Below, piece after piece: positions 13,961 to 26,980 of a DNA stretch of 64,000 nt (the stretch's first letter is position 1; each line of letters opens with the position of its first letter). Source of the stretch: Camarhynchus parvulus (Eukaryota; Chordata; Aves; Passeriformes; Thraupidae). The stretch lies in the NCBI RefSeq assembly GCF_901933205.1, contig NC_044572.1, forward strand, positions 26,622,501 to 26,686,500, given 5' to 3'. The notes beneath the pieces were generated by a model that made no database searches, was not told the DNA's origin, and saw only the letters and a list, made by a program, of their open reading frames with translations. The position numbers were made by a program, and so were the translations under genes.

Positions 13961-14166
13961 CTCACCCACCATGACTCTTGTCCACATCTCCTCCTTGGCT
14001 TCTCACTGCAGCTCCTGAACAACCTCCTTCTCATATCTCTCACCCTCTTCTTCTCACCCAACTCTTCAGACACTTCAAGCCTCACTCCTCATTTTTCACT
14101 CCCACCCTCCTCTTCCTCAGACAGCCAGCAGTCCCCCTACTCCTTTGCCTCCTTTCCCTCCCTGAA
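13961..14166. repeat. pyrimidine-rich tract
   Basis: The plus strand is strongly biased to C and T for about 200 bases, with many CTC, TCC and CTT words and few G. Open frames across it (74 and 107 codons) are rich in Leu, Pro and Ser only because of this bias. They look like composition artefacts, not genes. The tract could be a decayed repeat of unknown family, or a polypyrimidine region in an intron. Confidence 0.6.
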
Positions 14167-16021
14167 GACAGCCCCTGTCAATCCTGGCACAGCTTATTTT
14201 GCAATCCCACTTTCCCCAGGAAGATTTTTACAGATACTTTGCGTGCTTTGGATGAGGCAGGAATGGCACCAATAGTGTTTAGGGCACAATCCTACAGGTA
14301 GTGCTTTTTAGATCAAGCACCAGGATCTGACACCAGCTGCAGGGGCTCAGAGCTGGGAGGAAAGGGAAATCTCATGCAGCATTAGAGTAGGACATGTTCA
14401 ACACATGGAAAAAATCAAGAATTACAGCTAAAAAAATGTTTTCAGTGAGAATTTACAAACATTATTGCTTTGAAAGTTTGCTATTTTACCCAAATGTAGG
14501 CAGATGTTCACAAGGTGGCAAAAACACATCTTTGGTGAACTTCAAAATTCTTCAGGGCTTTGCAATGCTTGACCCCATCAAAGATGGACTGTCAGAATTT
14601 TGCAATATAAGAAAAACTGTGTGCTAGTCTTTCTACCCAGTTTTGAGATAGGATTTAACTATTTTTTGCTAAAATGAAACATATAAGCCTAGGGTATGAC
14701 AAATTTCAGCTTGGTTGGTTGCATTTTGACAGAAATGAAAACAATCAAAACACAGCTCTTAAGAGTGTCTGCTTGTACCATCCTGAGAGATGCATGTGTA
14801 TCTATGAAATGCATGAACACACACACATACACACACAAAATTTATGTACTCCATGTACATCTGGTGCAGTATATATAATGTGTCATGGTGTAATTTCTGC
14901 TCTAAAAGTTTTAATTCAAAACTATTAGTATTCTTCCTAAAGCATCCACACACAAGAAAAGCAAATTAAAACATGGCAGAGAACAAACATCAGTCCCATA
15001 AAACAGATTAGAACACCACACAGGATTCTCTTAGTGTAAAATACTAATTTAGGATAAATTTTTAAGATACATATAATAATTCTGCTGTGTGGATCACTCT
15101 TGCTGCACATGTGATTTTATTGCTTAATCTGTTAAACATAGTAGTAGCTGTTCTCTTTTACACCTCTAGGGGAAAAAATATCAGAATGGATTCTTCCAAA
15201 GATTTAAATCCCTGTGAGACATGGTCCTTCCAGCAATACTATAAATTCTTTTGCACTCCAAGGTTAGATGCTATGCTGGCCTTGATTTAAAACCCAGGAT
15301 TCTGTGTAAAATGGCAATGATATCCAGCTCTAACAAATTGAATTGGTCTCTAGGTATTGAAAGATGACTAATAAATCTGAGTCTTGATCCTGAAGCTTTG
15401 CTACACATGCATTGAGTCTCTTTCTTTTTGAGATATTTGAGATACTCATATATTAAAATCATGTCACACAAGGAATCTATTTAATTGACTTAAGACATGT
15501 TTGATATTTTCCTTCAGGGTGGAACTGAAAACCTTAATGAAGTTTGAGTGAATCTATCTTGCCTGCATGTTAGAAACAACTATAATTTTCTTTGGGTCAA
15601 TGCTACTAAACATTTCATTGACTAAAGCATACAAGAAAGAATTTCCATGTAGATAAAGAAGATTACATGTGCCAGAATACTGGCATATTTCCAGTGTTAG
15701 GGAAGTCTTTTCTAGGAAAGGATCGATGTATATTCAGTATATGAAGCAGAATCACTGGAGTTTGACAGAAACCAGCAAGTGTGAGGCTTATGTTTTGCCA
15801 TCACATTTATACTCAGGCTGAAGACTTTTCTGTAAGGGCCAGTCCGCCATCCTGCATGCTAAGCCATCCATCCAAAGGATGCATAATACAATGAGCTGAG
15901 TTTGTAGTAGAGTGAAGATCCTAAAATTCAAGTAAGTTATTTGTGTGTTTAAACTGGAATAGTTACTAAAATATAAATTCAAATTTTGAATTGGTCTCTT
16001 TTCACTTTTCCAGAATTACAT
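14167..16021. other. non-coding stretch, no gene recognised
   Basis: A GC-moderate patch runs to about 14395, then AT-rich sequence follows. A short CACACA-rich run lies near 14817-14838. No exon or transposon was identified. Confidence 0.5.
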
Positions 16022-16500
16022 AATCACAGAATCATCTATGGAAGAGACCTTCACGATCATCTAGTCCAACATTTAAGCCCCCCACAGCACCATCAGCACC
16101 ACCACAATCACCCCTAAACCATATTCCCAAGGGCCACATCCATTCACCTCTTGAAAATTTCCAGGGATGGCAACTCTACCACCTCCCTGACCAACTTATT
16201 CCAAAGCCTACAACTCTTTCTGTGATTTTTTTTTCTAATGTGTAATCTGGACCTCCCCTGGTGCAAATTTTTTTACATTTTCTCTTGTCCTTTCAGTTGA
16301 GACCTGGAAGAAGAGACTGACCACCCCCTTCCTCCCTCTCCCCACTAAAATCTCATTTCAGGCAGTTTTAGAGAGCGATAAGGTCCCCCTGAGCCTCCCC
16401 TGCTTCTCCAGACTGAGCAACCCCAGTTTTGTCAGCTGTTCCTCACAAAATATGTTCTCTAAACCCTCCTTAATTTCAGTCTGTACTCTTTGCTTCCTTT
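16022..16500 (-). mobile_element. CR1 LINE 3'-end fragment
   Basis: This is an antisense CR1 copy of about 480 bases. Seen: the terminal ATCACAGAATCAT repeat comes first, then 'gaccttcacgatcatctagt', then the CR1 3' UTR order. That order includes 'ttccagggatggcaactc', 'accacctccctgaccaact' and the 'cttgtcctttcagttgagacc' and 'ctccagactgagcaacccc' blocks. The 5' boundary fades near 16500. The copy carries many differences from the canonical avian 3' end, which suggests moderate age. It lies in the same orientation as the copies at 198 and 44209, and opposite to the one at 51048. Confidence 0.93.
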
Positions 16501-17174
16501 AAGAACAGTCCTTTGATCAACTAACATATAAAAGCTGTTCTAATAATTACTGGAAATCATCCCAAGATGCAGAAGGAATTGCATAGCAGCCACTAGCCTT
16601 CTCTTTCATCTACACAGAATTCTAACATAATTTTTAGTAACTAATGAAAATCCAGATAAAATTATTTCTCCTACCTAATTAGTTTTAGGTAACCATAAAA
16701 AAAAACCCATTCTCCTAACTCTTAATATCCCCCAAGAGCCCACGAACCTCTTTTATCTTCTTTCACCAATCTTTATCTTTAATCCTTTTGACTGTGCTCT
16801 GTTCCCTATTACCTGTTAGCCACACTTACTTTTTAAGGCTATAAACTATGACCTTGTGCACCTTAAAAGATACCTAGATTGTTAATAGATTGTTAATGGA
16901 GAAAAAAAAGTACATTTTTTTCTGTATAAAAACAAATGCATTGTCATATGAACTTTTCTTATTTCTCTTCTAAAAGCAAAATGTCACTGCCAATCAAACT
17001 CAAAATAAGCTTCCGTGAATTTGCTTAAATTCTTCTGTTAACTTGTCTCAAACTGTGTGCTGTGCCAATCAGGTCAACAACCAAATTAAATGAACTCAGG
17101 AAAACTTTGTTATGAGATCAAGTATCTTTTCAAAAATAGAAAAGTAATTGCCCCTGTCAAAGCTAACTGTGACC

Positions 17175-17202
17175 AAAAAAAAAAAAAAAAAAAAAAAAAA
17201 AA
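17175..17202 (+). repeat. 28-base poly-A run
   Basis: This is an uninterrupted run of 28 A followed by CCC and five more A. Its length resembles a retroposon tail on the plus strand. The preceding sequence is not a processed gene copy that I recognise, and no clear AATAAA lies just upstream, so the origin stays open. Confidence 0.95.
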
Positions 17203-20200
17203 CCCAAAAAGTCTCTAGCTCTTAAAGCAGTTTTCATTTAATTAAAATTTAATGGATATAGCTTGCATCTCTGGAAATGCTTATCTGCTTTTCATTTTTT
17301 TGTCCTATTTAGTACTGCTATTGATTGTTCTGAGGCTGGTGGATTTTGGAAAGCCATATAAAACACAAGGTCACTGTTTGGCAAATGTTAATCTCTTCTC
17401 TTACCCACAGTCAGGCAGATTCTGAATGTGAACATCTGTTAGCAGAGAAGCTCATAATTACAGCAGGATCACCCCCAGGATTTATTTGGACAGAGTATGT
17501 CTCACTCCTCTATTAGCCTCCTTCCTGAGTTCTCACCCAACACTTGTGTGTTCCTGAAATATTTTTTTGAGTGCAGTCTCACAGAAACACTTCTGTGACT
17601 TTAGAATCTCAGTTGTGGGGATTTTGCCTATGAAAGAGAGCCCATAATTTTACAAGGCTTGGAGCCTTACTTACATAAGATAATTTGATACAACTGATGA
17701 ATCAAAGCATCTGGCCTGTTTTCCCTCTTGTTGCCAGTTCTATTCTTGGTACCAGGTTACTTCAGCTCTGGCTGATACTAGAGACAACCCTAGCAATACA
17801 CCAGTAACCAAAGGAATAGTGGTGCTTGAAGTCTGTGGTGACAATTAGAAGTGTAATGGCCAGGAAAGAAATCCAAATATGCATCTGAACTAATTCTGAA
17901 TATGCAGCATGGGTGCTTGAATAAATAAAAAAAAGTCATCAAGAAATCCCCTCCGGGAACTGCAAGATCCATTTTGGAGTGTGCATTCCCTTTGGTCACA
18001 ATGAACACCATGGCATAGAGAAAATGTAGGCTTCAGGTCCAGAAAATTCTGTAGAGGCTGAAATAAATTTTGACTTTGAGGATCTGGATCCTCAATGCCA
18101 GATCAAAATCACTTCTATCATAGAAATGGGAGCTTTAATAACTGCTGCACTTGTTTCTGATGAGGCATGTAGAAAAGATGGAGGCTCAGTGCCTTGAATC
18201 CATTTGCTTTCAAGGAATCTTGCCATCTGGAGTTCTGGTGTTTCAGGAAAGTTAAGATAAAATGCTGTTTCTGTAACCAAGGGTTGCTTGCTTGGATGCC
18301 AGCCCTGCCCAGATGGGAACCTGAGCTGGACATTCTTATTGGAAAGCTCACGGCCTAGGGGCAGGTAGCCTTGCTCTCCATGTACTTGCAGAGATCTGGA
18401 CTTGCCTTCTTCCTCTCACCTCTTGGGTTGCATAGGGCCATCATTACCTCAGACCATCTCACTGGGATGAGGTGCTTGAGTTTTGGATGTTACACTGCAA
18501 CAGAAGTGTAGGAAAATTACTATTCTGGTCATGATTGTTCTCTATAATTTAGAATGTATGGGCTGTACTGCATATTAAACACCCTTACAGTGACTACAAA
18601 ATAGTATTTTTTCTACTACTTGTGCTCAAAAAGCCTTTTTCAAAGGACTGTAATTTTCAAAAACATTTTTTTTAATGAAGCAGAAGTATTGTTACTCAAT
18701 GGAAACTTCATAGTACTTACTGCTACCACCCTTTTAAAGAGAAGGTTATATTACTTCACAGCACAATCACCAAAGGCACCCTTGAACAGATAAATGGATT
18801 TTACTCTAAAAAAACCTGAAATTATCTGTTGGGTAGAGACTGAGGATGGTAAATTTCATCCCAGGATCTCATTACTCCAAGAAAATTATGTCTGTCTCAT
18901 TTTTCAAGCTTCAAGTGCAGTTACCTTTGTTAGAATTAAAGTAGGAAATAGCCGTAAAATTTACACTGGGAACTGTTGATTTGCATTATTTTAAAATTAC
19001 AGGTGAATTAAAGTAGGTAAAGGGGATTTTGCTGGATAGTAGTTGAAAAAAATATTTTTGAAGGGAGAAAACTAGAAAATATTCTAAAAGCAGAGTTTTC
19101 TTCCATGAACATAAATTCTTAAAAATTGGGAGTTATGGTGGAAACTTGTTTGTAGTCTAAGACTGATGCAAGTTCTTCTGCTGATGGTTTGAATTAACAA
19201 GATACTAGCCATTAGCCAGAAGACATAATTCTGCTCCCAGACTGACCTGCACATCAAGGTATAATAATAACCAGGTATAATATTGTGACACTAAGATTTC
19301 AGGATCAGAGCTGTGTTCTATTAGCCCTGATTGCAGTGGACTGAGGACATGCATATTTTCATGTGTTGGAATATCTCTCATTTTATATAGCAGGCACAGC
19401 TGCACATCTGCTGTAGAAGAGGTAGACAAGGTTATTTTAAAACTACACAAGCAGCACCAACCTACAATATAAACTGAATGTCAGGAAGGTAAGTGAGAAA
19501 ACATATTGCTGTTGTTAAGGGCAGTAACTCTACTGTAGAACTGAATGGAAATTTTTCAGTTTAAAGCCAATGGAAAATACTAATTAGCAAAACAGAAACT
19601 CTTAAAATAATTTACCAGTTTAGCCAATGTTTTTATTTTTCCACAGTTTTAAGCCACAATATAACATTCTAAAATTCTAAAGAATATAATTATAGTCTTA
19701 AAAAAATTCGTTTTTCTCAGAACACTCATTTTAAGCCCATAACAGTTGACTTCTATATGAGTTTAGCAAGTCTTCTGGTGTATGACTGTCAATCTGTCCT
19801 GCACAAGGTAAATGACTTGACATAAATAAACACCTCTTCTTTTAATGACAGGCTGTGATAAAAGTTGCAACTGCCATGAGGATGTAAAAAAGACTTGCTC
19901 ACACCTCTGTTTTCCCATGACTCAGAATGTTTGCCAATAGTCTTGGACTAGCGTAAGTCTCTTCTAGTGTAGATGATCCTATGCAGCTGGAACAGCTCCA
20001 GCAGACTGATTACTCCATTAGCCTGGTGCATAATGCACATATATGCAAGTCAAAGGCTCAAGATGTTTGTCAGAATTTTGCAAAGCAGGAATTTATCCTG
20101 ATACTTCCCAGTTTTGTCTTAGGCAGGACAACATAAAAAAGACAAAAATGTCAGTAATATTGGTAGGAAATGAAAAATGTTGCACACAGAACTGATATAC

Positions 20201-21365
20201 GTAAATGGATATGAAAAAATCCATTTTATGGCCATGCTATTCACTTTAGTGGACATTCTCAGATATTTCCTTTCAAACAAATGTGCCATGCCTTGTGAGG
20301 AAAAGCTGCAGAACCAACATGCAATGTTGAGAAAAATGTTGCTATTGTTTCTTTAGTGCAAACCACAAAGACACACTGAGCAATAAAGAAAACATAAAGA
20401 AAACATTTGGAAAAAATTAGCCAACAGACTAGAAGGCTTTTCCAAGTGTACTGTCCTTTGCTACTTCAATTTGAGCATGACCTTTTATTTCTGCAAAACA
20501 ATAGAATACTGGTTTTCAGCACTGTTAATGCCATCACTGTGAGTATTCTCTCACAAAATATGAAAAAGTAGTTGGATAAGGAACTACTCTGATCATACAA
20601 AGAATGCTTTAATAATCTCTAATTATGCAGTATAAGGGACTTTACCAGCTTCCCCAGGCTATAATACCTTTACCCTTAAGGCACCCTTCCACTCTATTTA
20701 TAACAAACTAGGTCACTGTTCAAGGAAGTTTGTAGGAGCCATTCCACGGGGAAGAGACAAAACAGTGGTGTCTTGGTAACTCTGGTCTACATTTACTCTC
20801 AAGAGCTGGTCTAAAAGTTAAAGTTCTGAATGATTACCAGGCAATATAGGTATGGACATGTTTCCTTATTCTCCCTCTCAGGCTATGACTCCAATTCTCT
20901 AAAACATTGAGCAAACACTAAGTATGAGTACCTCCTAGATCTTGAGCAAAAAAAAAATTCCAATAACTCTATTAGTACATTACTTAAACCCAGCATGTCT
21001 GTCAGAAGACCTTCCTCAGGTGCCCTCAGGTGCTACAACAATTATGTATAGGTATAAAGACTCTCTATAAAGCATTCAGATTTTAGAATGTGGAAGGTTT
21101 TTATCAACTATGCTTCAGGTGCATGACCTTCAGAAATGGGAATGATTTCAGCTATATTGCTGTGCCTCTTCTCACACAGCTCTAGTCCATTCTTCTGGAT
21201 AATTCAAACTTCCCTTATGGCACAGTGAACCTTCATGCTCAGCCCTATGCTTCAAGTACTTCTGTAGGGTCTATAAGATGGAAATGAAGGCACAAAATAA
21301 GTGACATAATGAATATAAAGGTGTTCAAGTATTTTATTTATTCTGGTTTACAGATTGGAGCAGTT

Positions 21366-21384
21366 GGGTGGGGGGGTTTGTGGG
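21366..21384 (+). other. predicted G-quadruplex motif
   Basis: GGGTGGGGGGGTTTGTGGG fits the canonical four-run G3 pattern with loops of 1, 1 and 5 bases. It is isolated in an AT-rich region and has no neighbouring gene. Confidence 0.75.
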
Positions 21385-23410
21385 AGGTTTTGGTTGTTTG
21401 TTTTGGATGGCAAAAGAAAACTCTTGCAGTCCAAAATAAACTTAAAGCTTTTCTTTATAGAGCTCTTTACTCACCAAATGTCAGGAGATATGAATAGAAG
21501 AACAAGAAGTGCTGTAAGAAAACTAAGTCTGTGTAAGAGTAAGAGCTGATCAAGTCTCAATAAAGGATTTTAGCAGACTGCTAGAATGTGTAGGTCTCCT
21601 GGGATTCTTCTAGAGCTTTGATTTCAGGAACTGCAATGATGAAGGAACCAGCATGGTTTTTTTTTTAAGAGAAAACAACATGTTATTTCAACCAGAGTTC
21701 TACTTCATAACAGGTCTGACTTGCAGCAAGCTTCTCCTTGTCCTTTGCTTTGCTCACTGCATTTGTAGCAGACAATCATTACAGCCTTAATCTTGAAATG
21801 ACAAGCTTCATTTCCAAAAATGTGTAAGAGCCGGAAGAGTTTGAAAGTTATCCTATTTTTAACAATAAAAAAAAGTTTAGAACCTTATTCTGATCAATAT
21901 TTGAGTAAGAAAAAATAAGTTGAGAAAAGCTTTTTTCTTTAAATCTTACTAAAACTTTCTTTACATGCTCAAAGCAAATCAGTATAATATAGCATTAAAA
22001 GAATATCTGAAATGTATTTAATTATCTATATTTTAGGAAGTTTCTTTCACTTTCATCTTCCTTTTAGGTGCTGAATCTTGGTATCCTTCTCTCATAATAT
22101 GTGTTGCCATGAGCAGTGCTTTCAGTCTTTGCACTGTGATTTAACCCTTTGTATTATTGACAATTTGACTTCTCTCTCCTCGAACAGTAGGCATTTACTC
22201 AGAAACTCAATTTGTGTTCCACTCAACTAGCATAGAAGGCAATTTTCTGTAAGCTGAGATTCTGGTGTTGTTTATGTATTGCATATTAACCTTTTCTTTC
22301 AACCCAAGAAATCTTATTTATACTCCAGCAGAGCAGGTGAATGAGGCACTCTATCAATGATAAGCAGAACTTTGGAGCCCATGAAGCTCATGTAGGGTGT
22401 GTGTGCAGGGGGCAACTGTCACAGTGTTCATAACTATGTTTTTCTGATGCTGTGTACTCAGGAAGCCTTTCCCCTTTCCAAGGGGCACATTTTTATATGG
22501 CTTTATTATTGTCCAAGGGTAGGGGACAGATAACATTTGAAACAAGTCTCATCAGGCAACTGGAGGATAGAAAGCTCAGTCTAAAAAATACAGGACACAA
22601 AAATCTTTGTCTTCTTCCAAACTATTCTAAGCTCTTTTTTTTTTCCCTGAGTGATTCTTATCAGCCTCTCCAACCTTGTGGCAAGAACACTGGCCACTGG
22701 TCTAGTAACTAAAAAAATATGATCATTAACAGAAGGCTTAAGTTTGCTTTACATGGGAAAAATTATAGAATAAAAACTCTGAAACAGAATTAACCTATTG
22801 TTGTTATCGGACAAATATACTGTTCTATACTGTTCACTACTATCATGCTGGAAAACTGCTTATTCTTAGAAAGAAAGAAAAAGAAATTACACTAGAAGGC
22901 AATTGCATTTATGTCAGCAGAGATACTTCTAGCAGGATATCACTGAGTTCATATTTCCTTATTTACTATTGCAAAGAAATTAGGTCAGTTGTTTTTCCTT
23001 TCTGTGGATGAGCATTTTATTTAGGGTACTGCATTGTTTAGGTGCAGAGGCATAGAATCTACTGTCACAAAAATGGCTCTGTTTGCAGGAAACTGAAGCA
23101 AAATACTTTATTGCCTTGTGCTTGCAGTGTCTTTGGTAATTGTCTGCCAGCTTCTGGTTACAGGATTTTCTGGAGAAGGGACTGAAAATGATACCTATGA
23201 AACTGCTTCCAAGGGCTGTTTCACAACATATATGGTAGGACACAAGGCAAAAGTTTTGGGTGCAACAGGAAGCAATGTGGGCATTTATGAGATGCTGGAC
23301 CTTGTTGGTGCTCACAGGGGTATGCTGTCACTCAGACTGTTGTTCAGGGCTCTCTAAAGCTGTGTCCAAATGACTCAGTCTGGAATGACCCTCCCAGTCT
23401 CTGGTGACAT

Positions 23411-23466
23411 GCATCTCCCAGATGTATATTGACTCACTGCATCTCCCAGATGTGTATTGACTCACT
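23411..23466. repeat. tandem duplication, 2 x 28 bp
   Basis: Two adjacent 28-base copies begin GCATCTCCCAGATGT and end ATTGACTCACT. They differ at one position (A in the first copy, G in the second). The near-identity suggests a fairly recent duplication. Confidence 0.95.
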
Positions 23467-25984
23467 GGAGAATGTGACATGGGTAGTTTATTTTGCTCCT
23501 CTCCTCATACCATGGTTTCCACAGGAAGGAAATTGGGAGAAGAGGTCCAAAGGGAGCTGCAATGTGCTGCATTCAGAGCTCTGATCAGGATGACTGACGT
23601 TACAAATGACAGAGCAACAGGTCCACGGTTTCAGTTAATGGGCTCAAACATAGTGCAGCAATGTACTTTGAGGTTATATCATTTTCTTCTGAGGTCAACC
23701 CTGGCTGTTGTATTTGATATCTGAAGAGCAGCTAAGGTGTCATAAAATACTGTGAAAGAACAGCTGTAGTGCTGAGTGAGACTGATCATAAAACATAACT
23801 TGCTCTAAGGGGTCCAGTGCAGAATCTCAGCTCTAAATGCTGAGCTTAAAATCTTTGGCATATGTCAGAACCTTAACTTCTGTTTTCCTGCTTTGAAAAT
23901 CTGTGATTGATCAGTCTTTCTGAATTTTGAGTAAATTTGTTTAATTATTGCATCTGTTTTATTAAAGAACTGCACTAGACAAATTCAAAAATCTGCATTA
24001 GATATTCTGTTTTTACAAAGAAAATCTCCAGAGAATTTAATTCACAACAACAAAAGCAACAGCAATTTCCCTTTCCTCCCATCCCCAAAAATCTAAAAGT
24101 TTCTCAGAAATTCAGAACATTCCCCTCAGGGCTTCATCCTCAACAAAAAGAGTCTCCTATTTCCTTTAACATACTGCCTAATGAAATAAAAGTAAATTCT
24201 CCAACAGAGAAGATTTTTAATCATCCAAAATGCAGACTCTGTAGCACAAAGCAAGGAATTAGCAGCAACTGATTTTAACAGAAATGCCTTGGGGCAAATC
24301 AGAAGATAATCTGTAATTCTACAAAACTGTGAGGCTGAATTTCATTCAATTTAAACATGATTTTCACAGTAATTCCACATGTAATGTGCTATTTTTTTAG
24401 TTGGAATAAATTAAAAGGAACCTTTTATTATTGAATATTATGAAAAGGCTAAACTGATCACATTGTTTCTGACCCTTCATCTTGTATTCTTTCATAGGAT
24501 CCTTTTTCTATAAGGCATGAATATTGAATTCAATGCTTTGCTATTGCAGCTGAGTTCCTCTGGTAGCTTGGGACAGAAGTTTAGGAACAGTTAGAGATGG
24601 GAAAGTAACTAAAGGAAGGAAAAGGAAAGAGATCTTGACACTTATGGGTATTGTAGATGAGTGTCTATCATTACTATGGAGAAGAATAAAAACATGTTTG
24701 CATATCTGTCGTGTCTCATAGCTGCACTGGGCAGTGATATAATCTGATACTCTGATTTCTAGTTTCTAACAAACTAGGAAACTGGAAAAATTCTTTGTTT
24801 AGGAGTAAGACCTTACAAGATCAAAAACCAAAAATCCACGATGTGTCTTTTCTCAACAGATATTTTGAGTAAGTGGGGCAATGTATCATGGTGGAGGGTT
24901 AAGATTTTCTTTCTTTATTGTATTGCAGCCACACTACTGCAGAGGGGTTTTATTCTGTGGACTTTGGATACCTAAGTAAAATTCATGGGAAAATTCTGTT
25001 TCTCTGTATCACCAATCTTTTGCATCATGAAGGAATACAATGTTCTAGGAGCATTTTCCTTACTTGAAGAAACAAAAAACTATTTAATTAATCCATTTTT
25101 TAATGTATGATGCTTTTGTGATATACAGTTAGTCACTGTGTAGAGTTTTATGACATAGTTTCTCAACAGCATGACAGTCCCACAAATTTCATCCTAAATT
25201 ACAACTCATTTTAATTTTACTGTAAATTATAACTCCTGTTAATTGTGAAGGGGAACTAAATACAGAATAGCAGGGCAAGTATGCAGCAAGTATTATAATC
25301 CATAGCCAAGAAGAGAATTTGCTCTGGTCATGCAAACCTGGGTGTGGGTCGACCAGCCTATGAGTTGGTAAATGTTTACACAACTCCATATTCTAGCAAC
25401 AGCTAAGCTGTGCAAATGAAAGCCTTTTGAATTGTTCTCTCAGGAGTTTCAATATGAATGTGAATATAGTCTAAGTTAAACCACTTTATAACCATGTTGG
25501 TGTTATTTCTAGAGTGGGTATAATTTTGGTCAAAAGAGATTTTGAGGCCTAGGAGAATCACATCTGGGGCCCTTAAAAATACAATTACAATATTTTTATT
25601 CACATTTATTTGTGTAGTTACAAATACACAATGCAACAAAACTAGATAATTTACAAATACAATAAATATCAGATACAGATAAGAGAACATGAAAAAATTA
25701 CATAGAAATAGTTATGTCTGAAAATATTGCAGTTCATTACTTAGAGGTTTGTTCAGAATAACATTACAATTCAGGAGACAGAATTTGGAGTAATATTAGA
25801 TAATTTTATAGAGACAAAATCTCAGTATTGATAAAACAACCCTAACAACAAACAATCTGAGCCCCGTGGGTTGGTAGGAAAGGACTATGAGACAAATATT
25901 TGCAATTTAATACTTTGTTCTACATATGACTTTTAATACAGTAAAATCCTGTTTGTTCAATATCAGAAATCATAAAGTACAATC

Positions 25985-26240
25985 AGAAAAGGTACAGATA
26001 GCAATGATGGTGATCACTGAAATTATTTTAGCGGTGGGATAGATTGAGACTATTCAGCCTGGAAAAGAAACAGCTTGAGAGGAGTATAATAGTCTGTGAT
26101 TGTGGGTAACACAGGGAGTAATTATTCACAATACAAGAAGAAGAGGTAATAAATTAAATTATTATATGAAATAAAGAATAAATATCTCTATATTTACTCA
26201 TATTATTCTCTGTACAACTAATTTGACCACCTCTGAAGAA
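25985..26240 (+). mobile_element. ancient CR1 LINE remnant (amniote type)
   Basis: This is a degraded CR1 fragment in sense orientation. Seen: the segment near 25990-26015 ('gtacagatagcaatgatgg') leads into 'gagactattcagcctgg' at about 26046-26062, then a 'cttgagaggagtataatag' block, and an AT-rich continuation with 'caatacaagaagaagagg'. Known: this order (attack of 'gagactattcagcctgg', then 'gatatgatagaggtctat', then 'cacaagaactaggggtc') is the C-terminal and 3' region of older CR1 families shared by turtles, crocodilians and birds. It is clearly more diverged than the other CR1 copies here. The downstream boundary is uncertain. Confidence 0.65.
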
Positions 26241-26761
26241 TTATACTAGAACAGACAGATATTTGGTTTCAACCTGTTGCTCTGTTCTTATGGGGAATTT
26301 TTCATTTGTCCATTACATGTAAGATTTTGGAATAAACATCTTTTACAAAACCCCTATTGTCTTGAATCATCCCACTGGCAATTCAAGAACTTGCTAAGTG
26401 TAAAGCAGCACAGGGTGTCTTCAGGTAATGCCTTTTTGCATTCCTGCTATGCTGTAATAAGGGAAAAATATAGTCTACTAAGTTTGTTATTGTGAAGCAG
26501 GTATCTAAGGGTGCATAATGTACTTGAATTCACGTAATGGCATTTTCAAGAGCAACTGTGAAATTTTAAATTTACAACCAAAGTGAGTGCTACAACAAGA
26601 ATTTAAAGCTCATGTACTCCTACTATAAAACAAGGCTTCTGAAATCATTCGTACATTAAACTTAAAGCACTAACTTTTAGGAATCTTGCTACAGGGCAAT
26701 TAAAAAAATCTATTTATCCGAAAGCAAATCAAAATTATTCAAATGTTGTATAATATTGCTT

Positions 26762-26876
26762 CCTGGGTTTTGGGGGTATTTTTTTGTTTGTTTTTTTGGG
26801 GTTTGTTTGGGGTTTTGTGTGATTGTTTATTTGTTTTTGTTTTCTGGTTTTGTTTTTGGTTTGTTTTTGCTTTTTG
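26762..26876 (+). repeat. G/T-only skewed tract
   Basis: About 115 bases consist almost entirely of T and G on the plus strand, with G runs of 3, 5, 4 and 4 at 26765-26812. The loops between these runs are 4, about 21 and 7 bases. It is low-complexity sequence with strong strand asymmetry. The C-poor, A-poor strand could form a long-loop G-quadruplex. Confidence 0.85.
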
Positions 26877-26921
26877 AACTATTATGCTTTGGAAAACAAT
26901 GGCTTTGTTAATATGAAAATT

Positions 26922-26980
26922 AATGAGCATTAGAAGTGTTTATATGGCTATTTCATACCCCTTTCACTGTAATGCTCATT
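26922..26980. repeat. inverted repeat, 11-bp perfect arms
   Basis: AATGAGCATTA (26922-26932) and TAATGCTCATT (26970-26980) are exact reverse complements around a 37-base spacer. The arm itself holds a TAATGCTCATT-type homeodomain-like word. It could be chance in AT-rich DNA. Confidence 0.85.

Larger units (their letters stand above)
16501..25984. other. long non-coding stretch, no gene recognised
   Basis: This is AT-rich unique-looking DNA holding the poly-A run, the G-quadruplex motif and the 28-bp duplication listed separately. Open frames up to 111 codons (for example 22980-23315 minus and 23118-23357 plus, which overlap each other) show no domain I recognise. A strong-looking donor (GAAG then GTAAGTGAG) occurs near 19487, but no matching exon was evident. 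Confidence 0.5.

Noticed and set aside
13978..14301. 107-codon Leu/Pro/Ser-rich open frame
   Set aside because: It is explained by the pyrimidine-rich composition. There are no domain or splice signals.
22980..23357. overlapping open frames of 111 (minus) and 79 (plus) codons
   Set aside because: They are mutually overlapping on opposite strands with no recognisable domain, so they are most likely chance.
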